From the NCBI GenBank assembly GCA_963682175.1, contig OY821772.1:53652925-53716924 (forward strand): a DNA stretch of 64,000 bases, in the 5' to 3' direction. A program made the position numbers and the translations under genes. The notes under the pieces are model-generated. The model saw nothing but the letters and a program-made list of their open reading frames with translations, was not told the DNA's origin and did not search any database. Of the stretch, positions 48,385 through 59,671 are shown in pieces; positions within the stretch are counted from its first letter, which is position 1; each line of letters starts with the position of its first letter. This stretch comes from Triglochin maritima (taxonomy: Eukaryota > Streptophyta > Magnoliopsida > Alismatales > Juncaginaceae).

Positions 48385-48418
48385 TCTTAATCATATAGGA
48401 GGGTAATCCATTTATCAT
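47626..48418. other. intergenic with simple repeats
   Basis: Contains an (AAATC)n run at about 48091-48117 and an (AT)n microsatellite at 48357-48384. No gene seen. Confidence 0.5.
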
Positions 48419-48426
48419 GGTGTGAT

Positions 48427-49207
48427 CAATGTTTTAAAAACCGAACCGAAGAGTAAACCGAAAACATCTCGGTTTGGTTCAAAGTGGTCGAACCGATGGT
48501 TCAACCTGGTCCAACCGATGATGACGTCAGCATGACATCAGCATTTTGTGAACCGAGGGTTGAACCGAACCGACTCCGTAGCGGCGGTCCCACCGACGGT
48601 CGGACCGATTGAACCGATTTTTCCTATTATTTTTTTAACATAATAAGTAATAACCAAGTACCTAAACTATGAACAATTCAACAAAAATTATCCATTTGTA
48701 AAATAACTTAATTAAAATCAGTAAAAAAAGTGAACAAACATGTAACTAAGTAATATTAGTCTTTCTTCTAACAAATGAACAAACATTTACTTTAACATCT
48801 AAAGCAGTAGGGGTGGTAGACTGTCCTAGAGATCCGCCGGTCTACCGGCCTTGGTGGAGATCGCGAGAGGTGGCGGTGCGATGAGGGGTGGACCGGTGGA
48901 GATCGCGAGGGTGGAGGTGTGGTGAGGGGTTGGGGAAGGAGTAGTAAAAAGTAAAAATCTTAGAATTTAGGTCAAAATTGAACAAAAAATAAAACAATAA
49001 AAACCAAATTTTGTTTAAATTGAAAAAACCAGTTTTTTCGGTTCGACCAAACCGAAAAAACCGATCGGTTCGGTCGGTTATTTCGGTTTTCTTCGGTTCG
49101 CTCCGGTTCATGAGAGAAACCAGTTTTTTAACCGAACCGACCGGTTTGCTACCGGTTCACGGTCCAACCCGGTCCGACCGCCGGTTCGGTCTGGTTTTAA
49201 AACAGAG
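48427..49207. mobile_element. hAT-like non-autonomous element, 781 bp
   Basis: Exact 8-base target-site duplication GGTGTGAT (48419-48426 and 49208-49215). The ends are CAATGTTTTAAAAACCGAAC and, reversed, CTCTGTTTTAAAACCAGACC. Subterminal regions are full of ACCGAACCGA/TCGGTTCGGT repeats in both orientations, as in hAT subterminal transposase-binding arrays. No transposase. Confidence 0.85.
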
Positions 49208-49215
49208 GGTGTGAT

Positions 49216-49948
49216 ACATTTTCTTCTTCTTCTTCTATTTGCTCTCTTCCATTATCTAGGTTCGTTTAAAACCGAAAACGAACTTAAGAAAGTACCAACG
49301 AGTTGGATTGAGTTTCATCAAGCCATTTGTCATGTCTGATTCTAAAAATTACGCTCTGAAACAATTTCCGTATCAACAATTCTTGTAGTATCCCAAACCT
49401 ACAATAGAAAAACAATATTCTCCTAAGATTAATCTCATCATATTAACTAATTCTCCTCCGCATCATTCACTTTCAATTGGTGAACTAGCTATCTTGAAAA
49501 GAAAAGATATTTTTTTATACTTAATCTACTGTACTACTCATTTCGTTTTAAATCTCAAATATGCAAATGAGACACCTAAACCTGTCAATTATATCGGTTT
49601 GTTAACTAATTGTGACGTGTCCGTTCGAACATATAAATAAACCTTATATACAAATCCATATCCGACCTTATCATGTTCAATTCATTTCTAATTGAATTTT
49701 TACTTTTATATACGAATATTAAATAGGTCATGTCGTGTACATGTTATGACACAACACTTTTACATGTTTAGCCGTTACTATATAGGTACACAATTATTAC
49801 TATATAATACCTTTTTGTCCTAAATTGTGCGTAAAATTGACAAAAAAGATAAAGACTTTGATCCCACAAGTCCGTTAAACTTCCCAAACAGCTACCGTAA
49901 TTAAGCGCCCCAACCGAAACGTCGTGCTCGACTCGAAAGATAATAATA
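49216..49948. other. intergenic / MSBP promoter
   Basis: AT-rich sequence upstream of the MSBP gene; nothing coding is seen. Confidence 0.45.
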
Positions 49949-49958
49949 TATATAAATA
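49949..49958 (+). promoter_or_regulatory. TATA box of the MSBP gene
   Basis: TATATAAATA about 112 bases before the ATG at 50071. It is followed by a pyrimidine-poor leader with an (AACCA)n run near 50015-50040. Confidence 0.6.
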
Positions 49959-50070
49959 AATAAAAACCAACAACACCAAACCAAATCCGCAAACCCACTC
50001 TCACTCGCCCATTCCAAACCAAACCAAACCAAACCAAACCCCGAACAGAAACTCTAAAAGATCGTCGGCG

Positions 50071-52314
50071 ATGGCGATCTGGGAAACCCTAAAGAACGCG
50101 ATTTCGGCCTACACCGGCCTATCTCCGGCCACCTTCTTCACCGTCCTTGCCGTCGCCCTCACCTTCTACTACGTCGTCTCCCGCCTCTTCCGCTCCCCGA
50201 CGCCACCCCCGAGCGCTTCCAGGGACTTCGACGACGTCGAGCCCCTCCCTCCCCCCGTCCAGCTCGGGGAGATCACCGCCGTGGAGCTCAAGAATTACGA
50301 TGGATCCGATCCAAAGAACCCGCTGCTCATGGCCATCAAAGGCCAGATCTACGATGTCTCCCAGAGCAGGTGCTTTTTCAACAAAAAAAATTGGGGGATT
50401 TTTGTGTTATTTTTCGAGATTATAAAGTTTTTTTGGTTCTGTTTCGATGGTTTGGTTTGTGCTGTTTTGGATTAGAACTTGTGTTTTTTGGGCTCAAAGT
50501 TGTCTTCTTTTGATTTTAGAGGTCGTTTTGTGTTTGGTTTGCAAAGTCTAATCTAAAAGTTCAATAAAAGGTATCGTCTAAAAGATGGAAAGTGAAAAGT
50601 TGGACTTTGAATGTCATTTGATTTGATGAAAGTTTTGGACTTTTTATCTGGAAATCGATGTATAAGTTGAGTTTCCTCGTTTGCTCACTATAACTTTGAG
50701 TTGATGGCCTGAAATTCGATGTACAAGTTGAGATCCTTCTTTACCCGCTATAACTGAAATTCGGTGTCATGGGAAACTTAAGTACATTCTCTGTTTCCTT
50801 GAACTACACCTGCCTTGACTCGAACACTTCTTGTAAATCAATTACGGCTCTTGTCCTGTTTCTCTTTCTACAACGTTGGTGTTTGTTGTGTTTGCTTTTG
50901 AAAGAATAATTCCCGACATTCGTTTTCTTGTCAAATTTTGGATTTCCTCCTTTTGCTGCCGTAAAATCACGTTGGTGGAAGTGGATTGAAATTTGGTTGT
51001 AAGGATTTGGCATTCTGGTGTGTTGATTCTGTTAAGATTGCACGTAGCAGTCCATGGCATACTAATTTTGTGTGGTTTTTTTCGGTCCTCTAGTTCATTG
51101 AAGGGCAAAATTGCAGGAGAGCAATCAGGAGCTGCAAAATTTTATTCTTTGGTTGTTGAAAAGACTATGTAGTAGAGTATGTTATTTATAATATCTAAGT
51201 ACTTTATAGTGTAGTAGCCATTCCTTAGCTCTTTAATGGATATGTAGTAGTCTAGTAGAGTATGTTATTTATAATATCCAAGTGTAGTAGCTATTCCTTA
51301 GCACTTTAATGGATATTGTTTTTGCCATCCAATTTTAATGGGCAAAATTCAGTTTTGTCCCCTCTCCCCACTGGAGTTGATCACTGCTCAGTTTTGTATT
51401 AGTTAGGACTGGTTGTTAGTAAACTGGTGCTCTATTCTCGACCCTTTTGTTCTTGTTGAGCTGATTTCCGGCATTATTATTATTTTCTATCTCCATTATC
51501 AGAGATGATTACTGATTGAGCCACACTGTTCGAGGATACATCATTGAACATTTCTATTTGTACCTAAGAATTACACTCCACAAAGAAAACTTGTATGTTG
51601 TGATTGACGAACCAAGCCAATATGGAAGCTTTCGGTTATTATTATCATTATTATTTACTGCATCTAGCTAATAGAAAGTTTCTTTGGATGTTTATCTCCT
51701 AGTATTGTGATGTAAGTAGGAAAACAATTTCTCATGTTTGTTATACAGTATCTCCTTATCTCCCATCTTTGACATTTCTTCTCAGGATGTTTTACGGACC
51801 TGGAGGTCCATATGCATTGTTTGCTGGGAAAGATGCTAGTAGAGCTCTGGCAAAGATGTCCTTCGAAGTAGAGGATTTGACTGGAGATATCTCAGGTCTA
51901 GGGGCATTTGAACTTGATGCGCTTCAGGACTGGGAGTACAAGTTCATGAGCAAATACGTTAAAGTTGGAACGATCAAGCCTGAGCCTGCAGAAGAAGTTG
52001 CTGATGGGAATGCCCCTGAAACCACACAATCAGCTGCTCGTGAAGCAGACACAAGCAGTGCTCCTTCGGGGGTAGAGAACACTACCAACTCAACCAACCT
52101 GGCGCAGTCTACCAATGACGCCAACCCGGTGACTACCAACCTGGTGAAGTCTACCAATGACGCCAACCCAGTGACTACCAACCCGGCGCAGTCTACCAAT
52201 GATGCCAACCCGGTGACTACCAACCCGGTGAAGTCTACCAATGACTCCAACCCAGTGCAGTCTGAGGCTGTGGAAACAACACAAGTGAAAGAAGTTGAAG
52301 GCAACACAAATTGA
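50071..52314 (+). CDS. MSBP2: membrane steroid-binding protein (MAPR, cytochrome b5-like fold)
   Basis: Two exons, 50071-50369 and 51786-52314, 275 residues. An N-terminal membrane anchor (FFTVLAVALTFYYVVSRLF, about residues 22-40) is followed by a Pro-rich linker and the heme/steroid-binding domain (ITAVELKNYDG, PLLMAIKGQIYDVS, RMFYGPGGPYALFAGKDASR, LTGDISGLGAFELDALQDWE; about residues 68-170). Plant MSBPs sit in the ER or plasma membrane. They bind progesterone and brassinosteroids, dampen brassinosteroid signalling (MSBP1), and scaffold P450 enzymes of lignin synthesis (MSBP1/2). The C-terminal tail is expanded by four exact-period 14-residue repeats (STNDANPVTTN plus three). The MSBP2 name rests on the neighbouring SEND1 and F-box genes. 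AG|G at the junction restores Arg. Confidence 0.94.
51171..51317. repeat. imperfect tandem duplication in the MSBP intron
   Basis: Two units of about 70-80 bases sharing AGTAGAGTATGTTATTTATA and GCTCTTTAATGGATAT/GCACTTTAATGGATAT. Confidence 0.75.
52108..52262 (+). repeat. coding minisatellite, 42-bp period
   Basis: TCTACCAATGA begins at 52108, 52150, 52192 and 52234, an exact 42-base period. It encodes the STND-NPV repeats in the MSBP tail and keeps the frame. Confidence 0.95.
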
Positions 52315-54249
52315 ATTTCACAACAAGGGCCTTGATACTTGTTGCTGTGGTTGAAGGTTTATGGTGCAATTTAGGTTTTATATATATTATGTTTTGGCAT
52401 AGTAAATGTATGAGGTCTCAAAACTTTTATTTGTGATAAGACGTAAAGGTTTTCCACCTTTGGCTTCATAAAGGCGCTTTGTATGTTTGGCTTATGACGT
52501 TGTTAAGAACACCACAGGGAACCTTTATAAGTGGGAATAATCCGTGCGAATATACTTGAGAACAGGCCTGTTATTTCACTTTGATAGTTCTAACTCCTAA
52601 GGTCAGTCATTTCTCAGCTTATCTCTGTTTATTTTGTTTCGAATTTAAAGTGACCATTTGAGCCACTCCTTCCATTGGTAATTTGTGAAGTAATTTTGGG
52701 AATTACTAAAATATCCGTGTTGAAAAACATAAATCGTCAATCTTGTATTAGCGTTGGCAATTCCAAACCTTAGTTACAAATCCTATCTTTTCTCAAACAA
52801 AAAATGCCATAAGATAATCAATTTGCGGTTCTCCAGATAGACTTCCAAGTTCGACATTTTAACAACTCGCTCACGACCAGAAAAAGAACCAGGCGTCGAC
52901 ACCCCTTAGTTTCATGCCCTAGTACGAGCCGACATTTCAAAAACCTACGTTGTGAAACAAGAATATGTCGTATTCGTTAATCCTCATCATACATTGGAAC
53001 TTAATTGGGATAACCACAACTGCTATAGGAGAAGCTCATTAAACATACCAATATTCACCTCAAGAACATTATTCTCCAACAAGGTAGGTAGCAGAGTTTT
53101 TTACACACGAAGCCCTACGGGAAAAACCACACATCAGTGGTTAGTCTGCCCGCTCAACATCCTCTGATCCCCCTAGAAGTGATTCAATTTTCTGCACGCA
53201 CAACAGAGCTCTTATGAACCGTAATGAGCAAAACTTGTCAACATAGCTGTCATTTAAGCCGCTTTATCATTTCACCTAAGAAATAAAACATGATTACCAA
53301 GGACAGTTATTGTAAGGAAAATTATTGCGGTAAGACATCATGTCAAAAATAAACCAATAAATTGAGATTGAGATTTAGATGTTTACTTCAGTAAAATGTT
53401 TTACATGCGACCTTAGCAATACCAAAATAATGACCTAAGCAATGTGTGCAACCAAAACTGAAAGTTGGTTATGATACATAGTGTGATATACAAGAGGAAT
53501 TTATCTACTAGTTTTGCAATGTTAATGAAGAATTTTGAAATTTTACCTGCATTTTCGTAACCTAGCTTCTGGATTGACGTTACCATGTCAAGTGGGTGTT
53601 TTACTATGATTTTCGAGTACATAATTACCAAAACCCAATGCAGGTAGGGATGTATAACTTATGTCAATAGCTGAAAAGCCAAACCAAAGTTCCAATTGTA
53701 GGTCAACAAATTGAAAAATGAATCATTTTTTGTTTAGGTTTCTGGTGAACCTAACAGAACCAACTTATTCTTTTCTATACAATTCATGTTATAATACCAG
53801 AACTCATGCAACATATAATTCAATAGAAAGATCAAAACCTACAGCCCATGCTTTAAGATCAAAAATCTACTCAAATATAATCAAACAAGGGTTAACTACA
53901 ATATATGGTTCCATTTGTTACTTTATTTTCTTCAACTCCTACAACTTTGTACTAGATTAAGATGTCAAAAAAGTAAACCAAAAATTGAACCAAACTTAAC
54001 TGATATCAATTCAATTTGATTTGGATTGAGTTTTTCCTTTTTCTGGAATCATTTCAACTCCTTAAAACCCGAAACAAGAGAACCGGTTTCAATCTCTAAG
54101 TTTGGGTGGTATCATAGGTATTTAGAGGCATTCGAAGACATAAATGCCCCAAGACTTTCCATGCAAACAGAACCTTAAACAAATATCGGGAAGTTGTGGA
54201 TAATTACCTTCACAGATTTCCTCATGTCTTCAATTTTATGCAACAAAAG
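52315..54249. other. MSBP 3' UTR and unresolved sequence
   Basis: The MSBP 3' UTR occupies roughly the first 200 bases. Two short exon-like minus-strand pieces are visible: about 53566-53611 (PLDMVTSIQKLGYENA then GT donor) and 53165-53205 (KIESLLGGSEDVERAD then stop). They may be downstream exons of the gene at 54250-55430, but I could not connect them in frame with confidence. Confidence 0.3.
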
Positions 54250-55430
54250 TTAGTCAGATATTGTGCTTCCATCATCCAAAGCAAGTTGTGGGGCCGGAAG
54301 GATCTGCATGACAGCACAACAGATTACTTATGCACGTCGCACGAGTCAAAAGTATATTCTTTCCCTAACTCAAAGAAATAAAAGATCACGACACTTCTAA
54401 GTTTCTGCATTATTTTATTGAACTAAAGAAAGAAGACCAAAGTCCAAAACATTTCTGAACACATATCCCATATAATTTTGGTATGATGACCAAAAAAATC
54501 TATCTTGAAAAGGAGGGGAAATAAGAGATAACGGCCATAGGAAGAAGTAAGAACACAAAAAGGAAAGAGAATTAACCACATCCAAACTTATAGACTGAAA
54601 TGATAAAATCACTTAACAAGGAATGGAACGGACAGGGATAGAGAAAGCAGCCAAAGGCAATATACCTTTGCCCTGGGAGATGGACATCCGTTGACTGGCA
54701 GTGGTGACATGTTGGCACCATATCCTGCACGGTTTGGTGTAACTTCTCCATCCCCAACGTACATTCCCTTCCTAAATTCTTGAGCATTCTTCGCAGCTTC
54801 AACAACAATAATCTACATGCAATGAACAGGCAACAGATGTACAGATTGCATAAGGCCTGTTGCGGATGGCATGATGAGTTATAACTAAATTACATGATGG
54901 CATGTGGAATAATGGTTATCATCTCAATATTTTAATTTGCAATTTCCTGATGTGAATCATGTGATAGACAATCTTTTGTTCAAGATTATTGGAATTTAAT
55001 ATATATATATAAAGAACAACGATGACTGGAACTGGAAGTATAATTAAAGAAAAAATATAACCATGTCAAATTGTGCATATCATCCCCAGTAAACATAGCT
55101 AGAGGCAGGGCAGGAAAAACTTAAATCCACCTGACAAATATTGGACAATTTTCAATGTTTGAGATAGAATTTCAGCAATGTACTCATGTGTACTGCTATG
55201 CATTTGCAAGAAACCCATGCTCTTTATAAAGAAAAACGTAAAAGATGAAAAGATTATGTGACATGTGACGGCACAAAAAAAGCATCAATGAATCCTGGCA
55301 GTGTGTGAGTGTTAAGAAATTGATGAAACAACCTCCAATAAGTACCTTTCTTAAAAGATCTGGGCTAGAGACACCTTGAAATTGCAGTTCGCCAACATGA
55401 GCAGCTTTGCCAGAGGCTTTACTTTCAACC
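54250..55430 (-). pseudogene. 3' end of an unrecognised gene, apparently 5'-truncated
   Basis: Three minus-strand exons with good splice sites and consistent phase: 55346-55430, 54666-54812 and 54250-54303. They encode 28 + 49 + 17 residues and a stop. Peptide landmarks are ASGKAAHVGELQFQGVSSPD, EAAKNAQEFRKGMYVGDGE, RAGYGANMSPLPVNGCPSPR and PAPQLALDDGSTISD. I do not recognise the family. Just upstream of the first acceptor (55433 on) the sequence changes to the CpG-rich start of the mobile-domain block, and the next gene upstream is unrelated. The 5' exons therefore seem lost or displaced. The last exon could instead read through to later pieces at 53.2-53.6 kb. Confidence 0.45.
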
Positions 55431-55803
55431 CTAAATGTATGAATTCCATAAGGAAAATGTTTGAGTCCTTATACACGGACGCGGGCGTCCGTGACGCGCC
55501 CTACGTGGCTTCAAAAAGTGGAGGAGTCAGCGTCTACTCGGATTGCCATGTCACGCTTTCCTTCCGAACGCGCCTTAAATTGTTTTAAAATTTTTTTGAC
55601 GATTTTCGAAGAAGGACAGTTCGTTTCCAGATTAGACAGCGGCAGACACCCTACGAACGACGGTTCGGATACCGAGGAAGATAACATATCCAGAACTAAA
55701 TGGAGACTCTCGCTTTCTTTCTTTCTTACCTGTGAACGTAGGAAGCGCACCTGTGAAGCTTTCCCGACTTTCTTTCCCTGTGAAGCGCACCTTGTAAACG
55801 ATA

Positions 55804-56531
55804 ATGGATTCTTCAACTCCGACCGTCGATATCGAACACGTCCCAGAACCGGTGGGTCTCTAATTTTTTCTTTCCCTGGGTCGTTATGTTTTTTGATGAA
55901 CTTCCGTTTATTAAATTATTGGTTTTAGGGAACCACGTACTACTTCCGGGAATCACGATGCTCCTGGAAGGCCATCCGAAAGCAGTTTGACCGGATGAAT
56001 AAGGTGGAGAAGGAGGCTTTCCGTAGCACCCCATTCGGTCACTTCCTAAACCTTCCTAACATTACGACGGACAACGAAATAGTCGGTTGGTTCGTCGAGC
56101 ACTACGATACGGAGGAGGTGGGGCTGAGAATAGGATCAGGGGTAGTTCCCCTTACACCGGAAGACATCGTTCTAATTTTGGGGTTACGTACGCATGGGAA
56201 GGCCGTGGTGATGGAACCATTGCGCGTCCAGAAGCGAGACGGGGTGAACCTTGACAACACCCAACTTTTAGTTCATCTGATGGCAAACAGTACCATGGGC
56301 GAGACGGATGAGTACGTTCGTCTCCTGATTTCTTTCATCTTCAACAATTTTTTGTTCTATGATGGAACGCTGCGACCGAAGGAATGGTTCATGCACCCTC
56401 TGAGGAACATCAAACGCCTAAGCAGCTACGCATGGGCAAGTGCAGTTCACAAAACCCTGGTTGGAGGCCTCGAGAAAGCAAGTTTAGAACTGCAGGAGAG
56501 GAAAAAGGCAGGGAATTTCATAATGTATTAA
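55804..56531 (+). CDS. plant mobile domain / DUF1985-like protein, short form
   Basis: Exons 55804-55851 and 55929-56531 give 216 residues. The ATG opens MDSSTPTVDIEHVPEP, a GT..AG intron of 77 bases follows, and GTTYYFRESRCSWKAIRKQF continues in frame. Landmarks: STPFGHFLNLPNI, VPLTPEDIVLILGLRTHGKA, EYVRLLISFIFNNFLF, SSYAWASAVHKTLVGGLEKA. They resemble transposon-associated plant proteins of the mobile-domain (aminotransferase-like) or DUF1985 type. The function is unknown; these domains occur alone, in MAIN-like silencing proteins, and inside transposons. The frame ends where the long-TIR fragment begins, so the C-terminus is probably truncated. There is no stop or frameshift before that. 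Confidence 0.55.
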
Positions 56532-56564
56532 ATAAAATCGACATCTCGAAACCAAGAAAAAATT

Positions 56565-56755
56565 TACCCAAGTAAAAACGGCATCACTGATGCCGTTTTC
56601 ATTAAGGGTAAAAACGGCATCTACAGTGCCGTTTTTACTTAATGAAAACGGCACCTGTGGTGCCGTTTTTCAATGTGCATACTTTGCCAATTAAGTTTCT
56701 GAAGTGCATATTTTTCCAATTTTTTATTTTTTTTGATTATTTTGAAATTTTTTCC
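56565..56755. mobile_element. fragment of the long-TIR element with three hairpins
   Basis: Three successive hairpins: AAAACGGCATCACTGATGCCGTTTT, AAAACGGCATCTACAGTGCC followed by GTTTT, and AAAACGGCACCTGTGGTGCC followed by GTTTT. The family's terminal repeat (CCAATTAAGTTTCTGAAGTG to GAAATTTTTTCC) follows. Only the right-hand end is present. Confidence 0.75.
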
Positions 56756-57129
56756 AATTTTTTACTTAAGAATATTTTAAATTAAGATTTAATTTCTTTG
56801 TTAAATTTAAATTATTTGGAATTGTTTTGTTATTTTCTATTATATTTAATTTTAAATATTAGTTGTATTTATGTATCTGTTTATAATTAAATTAAATGTA
56901 TATACATTTAAAATTTGTATAACGTACATTTATGAAATTTATTATATAATATAAGTATTTGGAATAGTTATTTATTATTTTCTGTTAAATTAAAATTTAA
57001 ATATTAGTTGTATTTATGTGTTAAATTGTTATAGCTTTCATTATTTCTATAACATGCAATTTGTCATGAAATGTACGAGTAAATTATTTTTTAATTATTA
57101 TAATTAATTCTGTTTTTATTTTCATGAAC
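56756..57129. other. AT-rich spacer
   Basis: Very AT-rich sequence with no feature, between the hairpin fragment and the second mobile-domain relic. Confidence 0.4.
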
Positions 57130-58940
57130 AGTTGTTTTAACAAAATGAGACATTTAAGTAGAAGTCGCTCTATACAAACGAACGTGAGTATAATGATGCA
57201 GTGGATAAAGAGTCTATTTCCTCACTTCTCGGAATACCAAATTGCATGTTCAGAGTCAATGATATTTGCAGAAATGTAAGTACCAAAAAAATCATATTGT
57301 GTTAATTTTCTAAATATTTAAATTACATTTTTTTAATTGATGTATTTTTCACAATATATTTGAATATATTATAGCCGGAGGCTGTTTTGGAATGTCGTGC
57401 ACATCGTCCAGTAATTCCTTTCCACGATTGTTTTAGTTAAGCACTCAAAAATTTGGGATTATATCAACTTGCCCAAATAAAACATAAAAGGACAGACAAT
57501 AGATTGATTACTACACTTGTAGAGTGTTGGCGTCCTGAGACTCACACTTTCCACTTACCGGTTGGGGAGGTTGGATTAACATTGCAGGATGTTAGCTGTT
57601 TGTGGGGTCTACCTATCAGTGGTATTCCAATAATCGGGTACAGTGATCGAGACAGTCGTGAGTTAATTAGAAATTCCTTTGGGATTGATATAAACGCCGA
57701 GATTATGAAAAAAGGTAAAAGAACGGTAGAAGGAGATGAGCCACAAATGTTCAAAGAGTCCGGATTTAGCATCAATTTGCAATGGTTGCGGGTAAATTAC
57801 GGAAATCTGCCAAAATTTCCCACAGATGAAGAAGTGGCACAATATACACGGGCTTTCATTTTAGATTTGTTTGGATCCATTGTTTTCCATGATAGCTCTG
57901 GGACAGGTGTTCCAGTTATGTATTTGAGGTTTTTGCAGGTGTTGGACAAGCCGATAGTATACAATTAGGGTGCGGCCGTGCTCTCATGTTTATATCGCAA
58001 CTTGTCTATTTCATGTCAAACTGGAAAAAGGAACATTGGTGGTGCATTGTTACTTTTTCAACACTGGTGTTGGACTCGGTTTCCCGTAGCCCGACCGAGA
58101 CACGTGGGTCATGCTGAGTGTGTAGGTGGAGAAGACCTAGACTCGCGACCTCCATTTGCTATTAAGTGGCAATACCCACAGACTTATGAGGTTAGTGTCG
58201 CACATAATTGTCTTACACATTACAGAAATGAATTTGAATGTATGTTGGATAAGCATGTAAACTGGCAGCCGTATTATGAAAATATGATGTTGCTTCCTGG
58301 CCGGGTATTTACTACTGATGCTGCATATTGGATTGCGAGAGTGCCTTTGATTCATTTCTGGATGATTTCATGACATTATCCAGAAAAAACTATGAGACAA
58401 TTTGGAATTTTATCAGACGACGCCACCGCCAGAACCTCATCCGTGGACAGAACTCAAAAGACTTGATAAGATAGTACATGCGACCCGACAGAGAGATGAT
58501 TGGTCAGCGAAGCATGAAATTTACATATGAATGTGGGACAGACCACATATTCTTCACGAAGGTCGACCATATGATGCGAGAGAAAATTGACGGTATCGTC
58601 AGTGGTTTCAGCATAATGGTATGTACACAGTGTACATACGAGGCCAAATAGAGTTCGATTTGGAAAGGCCGTTGCCACCCCCACGTGATTCTATCGAGGA
58701 CTTAAGTTACGTTCATGGGGGACCATGTTTTCGACGTATGGTATGTTTTTTGAACGACTTTGACGATTATTGTTTGTTGTGTTTTACTATCTAATTTTCA
58801 AACTACAATTGCAGGACTTACGTGGTATTCAACGGGCTAAATTTGTTATCAAGCAGCTGTACAAACGTGGAACTAAGGGACTGTGTAAAATGTTGCTGAA
58901 GAGTCACCAACTCGATGCTGTCGATTGCGATCAGGTGCAC
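57130..58940 (+). pseudogene. plant mobile domain protein (serine/threonine phosphatase 7 long form-like), broken
   Basis: Successive blocks match the PMD family: LITTLVECWRPETHTFHLPV and LTLQDVSCLWGLPISG (57453-57640), LQWLRVNYGNLP, then GAAVLSCLYRNL and QHWCWTRFPVARPRH (57966-58100), PYYENMMLLPGRVF, and after a frame change MRQFGIL, DDWSAKHEIYI, YRQWFQHNGMYTVYIRGQIE (58390-58650). In-frame stops at 57966 and 58526 and shifts near 58370 break it. A downstream piece, IQRAKFVIKQLYKRG to VDCDQVHEF, ends near 58947. The parent domain occurs in MAIN/MAIL1 silencing proteins and in many transposons. Here it is a transposon-type relic. Confidence 0.75.
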
Positions 58941-58947
58941 GAATTTT

Positions 58948-59671
58948 AAAGAGTACTGTGTGATGCTGGATTACCTGGAGATGTGGAGTCGATTCCTGAA
59001 GATGATGATGGTAATAATGAGATTCGTGATGACTGTCCTGTACCTAGAGTTGCAGACCAAACAACATACAGAAGTGTAGCAACCAATTTGGTGGGTTTTG
59101 TTTTGGAAATTTTTGTGGGTTTTTTGTTTCCCTTCATTTGGTAATATTCCCATAAAAACATCTTCAAAATTCTTTTGTTCTGAAATGAAAAATTGTGCTT
59201 ATTACATAATAGTTCAAATTGAATGAATGTTTAGGATAATAAGACGACCGTAGAACTAGGCTGGTAAACTGTGAGTAAAAAATAAAAAAAATGACAAAAT
59301 ATAAGAGTTAGTGAAAATATTTGTATAAGAAATGAAAATTATAGTGGAAGTACCATTTTCAAAAGTAGAAAACGGTAACTCATTTACCATTTTTTACTTA
59401 TCATCCTTATTTTTAAACCTCTTGTTAGTGAAAGCAGAAGACACTAGTTCAAAACCGTTGCTCAAGGCACGAGGAGTATTGAGCAACCTAAACAAAATCA
59501 TACATGAATAAAAATATACAGCAGAAAATCACTGAATAGTTGCTCATTAGCTTATTTCAAGTACATTCAGTCGAGAGACGCACCAGAAATGGGCTAAATT
59601 TACATCTTAACTCTTTCAGTAAAATCTGTAAGATATCTAAAGCCGAGAAAGAATTCAGCAATCAAGTGCTA
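58948..59671. other. spacer and 3' UTR of the A/B-barrel gene
   Basis: Contains a weak GAAAACGGTAACTCATTTACC hairpin remnant near 59370 and, from about 59470, the probable 3' UTR of the minus-strand gene. Nothing else. Confidence 0.4.

Larger units (their letters stand above)
55450..59400. mobile_element. mobile-domain-bearing insertion block (boundaries uncertain)
   Basis: Between two minus-strand genes lies a block with two plus-strand plant-mobile-domain-like genes, a fragment of the long-TIR family (56565-56755), and abrupt composition changes. The left edge at CACGGACGCGGGCGTCCGTG (itself a palindrome, about 55473) and a right edge near 59400 are guesses. No terminal repeats were paired. 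Plant mobile domains are known to travel in Mutator-like and other elements. Confidence 0.4.

Noticed and set aside
51924..52307. 127-codon minus-strand frame with LVDFTGLVVTGLAS repeats
   Set aside because: Antisense of the MSBP minisatellite.
52952..53167. Plus-strand frame of 71 codons
   Set aside because: No family resemblance or linked exons; more likely antisense to the possible exon at 53165-53205.
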